Of a DNA stretch of 64,000 bases, positions 61,401 to 64,000 are shown piece by piece. The DNA lies in contig NZ_MAYO01000003.1 of NCBI RefSeq assembly GCF_001691565.1, forward strand, positions 1,402,766 to 1,466,765. The letters run 5' to 3'. This stretch comes from Microbacterium oleivorans. GTDB lineage: Bacteria; Actinomycetota; Actinomycetes; Actinomycetales; Microbacteriaceae. Made by a program: the position numbers and the translations under genes. The first letter of the stretch is position 1. Each line of letters begins with the position of its first letter. Below the pieces are notes generated by a model. That model had not been told where the DNA came from and did no database searches. It saw nothing but the letters and a program-made list of their open reading frames with translations.

Positions 61401-62537
61401 TCAGAGCTCGACGTCGAAGAGCACCGGCTCGGGTTGCAGGAGCACACCGAACTCGGACTGCACGCGCTGCTGGATGAGACGCGCGAGAGCGGCGACCTCC
61501 TCGGCCGTCGCGCGGCCGCGGTTCGTGAGCGCGAGCGCGTGCTTGGTCGAGAGCGATGCCTGCGACCCGGGCAGGCGGAAGCCCTTGCGCATGCCGGCGT
61601 GCTCTATGAGCCAGGCGGCACTGATCTTGACGGGCGCGGGTCCCCCGGCCCGCGGCGGGATGAACCCGTCGAACCGGTCGAGCGGGATCACGCGGTCGGC
61701 CTCGAGGGCGGGCGCCATCGACCACCGGGGAGCCTCGGCGGGGAGGCTCGCGGCGAACTGCGCCGACACCACCGGGTTCTGGAAGAACGAACCGGCGCTC
61801 CACGTGTCGTTGTCGTCCGCGTCGAGGACCATTCCCTTGCGGGATCGGATGTCGAGGACCGTCTCGCGGATCCACGCGAGCGAGACCGCGGCATCCGCGT
61901 CGAGTCCCAGCGCCGACCGCAGCTGCGCTCCGCGCACGGGAACGGCGCCGTGGCCGACCTGCGCGAGCTCCAAGGTGACCGACAGGATGACGGCGGAACG
62001 CTCGGGTACCGAGCCGTAATGCTTCTTCAGGACCGAGGTGCGAAGCCCCAGACCCAGATCGGATGCCGGGACCACCGACACCTCACCGGTGGACTCGTCG
62101 ATGAGCTCCACCTCGACGAGGGTCTCGACGATCTCCTGGCCGTAGGCGCCGATGTTCTGGATGGGTGCCGCGCCCGTGGTGCCGGGGATGCCCGCCATCG
62201 CCTCGATGCCGCTGAGTCCCGCCGCGACCGTCTGCGCGACGAGGTCATCCCAGGAGTGGCCCGCCTGCACCTTGAGTCGCACATGACCGGGGTTCGGCGA
62301 AGGCAACCGCTCGATGCCGGTCGTCCGGACGAGGATCACGGTGCCGTCGAACTCGTCGTCGGCGAAGAGCAGATTCGAGCCGCCGCCGAGCACCAGCCAC
62401 CGCTCCCCCGCGGCCCAGACGTCGCGGAGCGCGTCGGCGACCTCGTCGGTCGAGCGCGCCTCGACCATGCGATGAGGCGTTCCACCGACGCGCAGCGTTG
62501 TGAGCTGCGAGAGGGGGACGGGCGTGATCTCGGGCAT
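61401..62537 (-). CDS. murB: UDP-N-acetylmuramate dehydrogenase
   Basis: A 378-residue MurB, the reductase that turns UDP-GlcNAc-enolpyruvate into UDP-MurNAc for peptidoglycan. FAD-binding landmarks: TTLRVGGTPHRMVEA, VLGGGSNLLFADDEFDG, and GIEAMAGIPGTTGAAPIQNIGAYGQE, with the catalytic Ser region in SAGSFFQNPVVS near residue 250. It ends with EFGVLLQPEPVLFDVEL. Type I length. It overlaps the hadB-type stop by one base, so murB is translated with the dehydratase genes. Confidence 0.97.
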   Translation of the reverse strand: MPEITPVPLSQLTTLRVGGTPHRMVEARSTDEVADALRDVWAAGERWLVLGGGSNLLFADDEFDGTVILVRTTGIERLPSPNPGHVRLKVQAGHSWDDLVAQTVAAGLSGIEAMAGIPGTTGAAPIQNIGAYGQEIVETLVEVELIDESTGEVSVVPASDLGLGLRTSVLKKHYGSVPERSAVILSVTLELAQVGHGAVPVRGAQLRSALGLDADAAVSLAWIRETVLDIRSRKGMVLDADDNDTWSAGSFFQNPVVSAQFAASLPAEAPRWSMAPALEADRVIPLDRFDGFIPPRAGGPAPVKISAAWLIEHAGMRKGFRLPGSQASLSTKHALALTNRGRATAEEVAALARLIQQRVQSEFGVLLQPEPVLFDVEL

Positions 62538-62944
62538 CAGGATGCCGCGCGGACGCGCACCTGCGCTTTGCCGAGGACCGTCGTGCCGTCGTGGCTGACG
62601 GTCAGATCGATGCGCACGGCGTCATCGTCGACCGCGCCGACCTTCGCGACGACGGTGACGTCGGCGCCGGTCTCGGTGTCGACGACGACGGGGCGCGTGA
62701 AGCGGACGCCGTACTCGAGGATGCGGCCGGAGTCCCCCAGCCATTCGACGATCGTCTCGACGGCGAGGCCCATCGTGAGCATGCCGTGGGCGAGGACGCC
62801 GGGCAGGCCGACGCGCGCGGCGACGGCGTCGTTGTAGTGGATGGGGTTGAGGTCCCCCGACGCGCCCGCATAGCGGACGAGGGAGGTCCTCGTCAGGTGG
62901 ACGGTGCGCTCGGCGACGACGGTGCCGATCTCGAGAGTGGTCAT
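62537..62944 (-). CDS. MaoC-like (R)-hydroxyacyl dehydratase, HadB type
   Basis: A 135-residue hot-dog protein. The catalytic motif RYAGASGDLNPIHYND (Asp and His) and GLPGVLAHGMLTMGL are complete. It should be the catalytic half of a two-subunit 3-hydroxyacyl-ACP dehydratase. It overlaps its partner by 4 bp (ATGA, 62941-62944) and murB by 1 bp. Confidence 0.9.
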   Translation of the reverse strand: MTTLEIGTVVAERTVHLTRTSLVRYAGASGDLNPIHYNDAVAARVGLPGVLAHGMLTMGLAVETIVEWLGDSGRILEYGVRFTRPVVVDTETGADVTVVAKVGAVDDDAVRIDLTVSHDGTTVLGKAQVRVRAAS

Positions 62945-63387
62945 TCGTCTCCTCCGACCAGCAGGACGGAGGTCGCGGTGACGACGTGATCGCCACCGGC
63001 ATCCGTGATCTCGGCCTCGCTCGTCACCATCGCGCCCTTGCCGAAGGCGCGGATGCCGGTGACCGTGAGACGCCCGGTCAGCTCGTCGCCGGCGACGATG
63101 GGCCGCGTGTAGCGGAACCGCTGCTCGGCGTGGACGACGCGCTCGAGCACGATGCCGGAGCCCGGTTCGCTCAGCAGCTGCTGCAGCGTGAGGTCCTGGA
63201 TCACCATCGCGAAGGTGGGCGGCGCGACGACGTCGGCGTAGCCGAGATCCCGGGCAGCGGCGGGGTCGTCGTGCTGCGGGTCGGTGGCGAACACGGCGCG
63301 GGCGAACTCGCGCACCTTCTCGCGACCGACGAGGTACGGGGCGGTCGGCGGGAACGCGCGACCGAGCAACTCGGGATTCACAGGCAC
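62941..63387 (-). CDS. FAS1-type MaoC N-terminal dehydratase subunit, HadA type
   Basis: A 148-residue hot-dog protein with N-terminal GRAFPPTAPYLVGREKVREFARAV and APPTFAMVIQDLTLQQLL, the HadA/HadC-like non-catalytic partner. Together with the HadB-type gene it probably dehydrates beta-hydroxyacyl chains. The start is GTG 63387, 6 nt from TAGGAT (63394-63399), leaderless pattern; it is the first gene of the had-murB operon. Confidence 0.9.
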   Translation of the reverse strand: MPVNPELLGRAFPPTAPYLVGREKVREFARAVFATDPQHDDPAAARDLGYADVVAPPTFAMVIQDLTLQQLLSEPGSGIVLERVVHAEQRFRYTRPIVAGDELTGRLTVTGIRAFGKGAMVTSEAEITDAGGDHVVTATSVLLVGGDE

Positions 63388-63420
63388 CGGACGATCCTAC
63401 CGTCCGGGTCCCGAGCGGGC

Positions 63421-64000
63421 TCAGCGCGCGCGGTGTGCGCGCACCGCCTTGATCCCGAGCTGGATTGCGATGAAGGTGAGATAGATCGCGAACAGGACGT
63501 TCGCCGTGAACGGATCGACGAGCGTCGCGAGCCACGCGCCGAGCGCGGTCGTCGTGCAGGCCGCCACACCGATGACGGCGGCCGCGACGAGGTCGACGTT
63601 GTGGCGTCGGAGGTTGCCGACCGTGCCCGAGATGGCGGTCGGGATCATCATGAGGAGCGACGTGCCCTTGGCGACGAGATCGCTCGTCCCGAAGAGGAAC
63701 ATGAGCGCCGGCACGACGATGACGCCGCCGCCGACGCCGAGCAGGCCCGCCATGATCCCGGTGAAGACTCCGAGAACCGCCAAGCCGGCCCCGATTCCCC
63801 AGGTCAGCGGCAGCTCCGCCTCGCGCGACGGGACGACGATGAAGAGCATCACGATCACCACGACGAGGAACGCGATGAACCCCCAGCGGATGACGTTCTG
63901 AGACAACCGCGCGAGCAGCCACGTGCCGATCTGCGCCCCGACGACCGCGCCCGCGGCGAGGATGATCGCGGGGATCCACGCCACAGCATCGACGACCGCG
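63421..64000 (-). CDS. Sulfite exporter TauE/SafE-family membrane protein (5' part outside window)
   Basis: The C-terminal 192 residues of a TauE/SafE transporter, read leftward from beyond the right edge. Visible are the end of the first half (AIILAAGAVVGAQIGTWLLARLSQ) and the whole second half with LGVGGGVIVVPALMFLFG and a repeated four-helix pattern. The family exports sulfite or organosulfonates across the membrane. A GTG at 63984 opens the remaining frame but lies in mid-domain and is not the true start. The usual length of 250-270 means some 60-80 residues are missing. Confidence 0.88.
   Translation of the reverse strand, partial: AVVDAVAWIPAIILAAGAVVGAQIGTWLLARLSQNVIRWGFIAFLVVVIVMLFIVVPSREAELPLTWGIGAGLAVLGVFTGIMAGLLGVGGGVIVVPALMFLFGTSDLVAKGTSLLMMIPTAISGTVGNLRRHNVDLVAAAVIGVAACTTTALGAWLATLVDPFTANVLFAIYLTFIAIQLGIKAVRAHRAR

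Overview
This window looks like a chromosomal segment of a high-GC actinobacterium, most likely a Microbacterium-type member of the Microbacteriaceae. The evidence is the roughly 70% GC composition, strong GAC/CTC/GTC codon preference, many GTG starts, actinobacterial TANNNT -10 elements, a NusG with a long acidic N-terminus, and clusters of MsiK-type sugar importers that carry no ATPase of their own. I see no phage module, insertion sequence, CRISPR array or replication origin. All genes appear intact except the two cut by the window edges.

Layout. 1-7.8 kb: SDR/DUF2867 oxidoreductase (cut by the left edge), MHS-family transporter, GNAT acetyltransferase, HerA-like ATPase, PAP2 phosphatase, and a DUF3105-DUF305 pair. 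7.9-13 kb: alpha-glucoside-type ABC importer (binding protein and two permeases) divergent from its LacI regulator, with two matching operators. 13-14.2 kb: rplJ-rplL with an L10-type leader. 14.2-15.6 kb: an AbiEi-HTH/DUF559 nuclease-like gene bracketed by palindromic repeats. 15.6-23.1 kb: a ribose-type sugar uptake and oxidation locus (isomerase, Gfo/Idh dehydrogenase and binding protein on one strand; ATPase, permease and ROK regulator on the other). 23.1-29.9 kb: YqaJ nuclease, a MarR-controlled drug exporter, quinone-reductase-like enzyme, acylphosphatase, and a cystine-type ABC importer. 30-34 kb: nitronate monooxygenase, rplK-rplA, nusG, secE and tRNA-Trp. 34-38.8 kb: an HSP90-family ATPase translationally coupled to a TPR protein. 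38.8-50 kb: a seven-gene putrescine/GABA-to-succinate operon with a divergent PucR regulator. 50-57.2 kb: a LacI-controlled glycan locus (GH43 lipoprotein, MalFG-type permeases, binding protein, LacI, GH2 hydrolase). 57.3-64 kb: DEAD-box helicase, methionine aminopeptidase, aminotransferase, murB, a hadA/hadB-type dehydratase pair, and a TauE exporter (cut by the right edge).

The conserved backbone is tRNA-Trp-secE-nusG, rplKA and rplJL. The two ribosomal-protein operons are separated by about 17 kb of uptake and accessory genes. Two sugar importers lack an ATPase and would need a shared MsiK-type protein encoded elsewhere.

Signals that gene models do not explain: (1) ten genes have a TANNNT box exactly six bases before their start codon, a uniform leaderless-mRNA architecture, and the methionine aminopeptidase gene may follow a leaderless 10-codon upstream ORF; (2) the heptamer GGATGCC is several-fold over-represented on both strands and recurs as the stem of several terminators, as DNA uptake sequences do in other bacteria; (3) REPIN-like paired inverted repeats flank the DUF559 gene, and a second unrelated pair lies near 57.2 kb.
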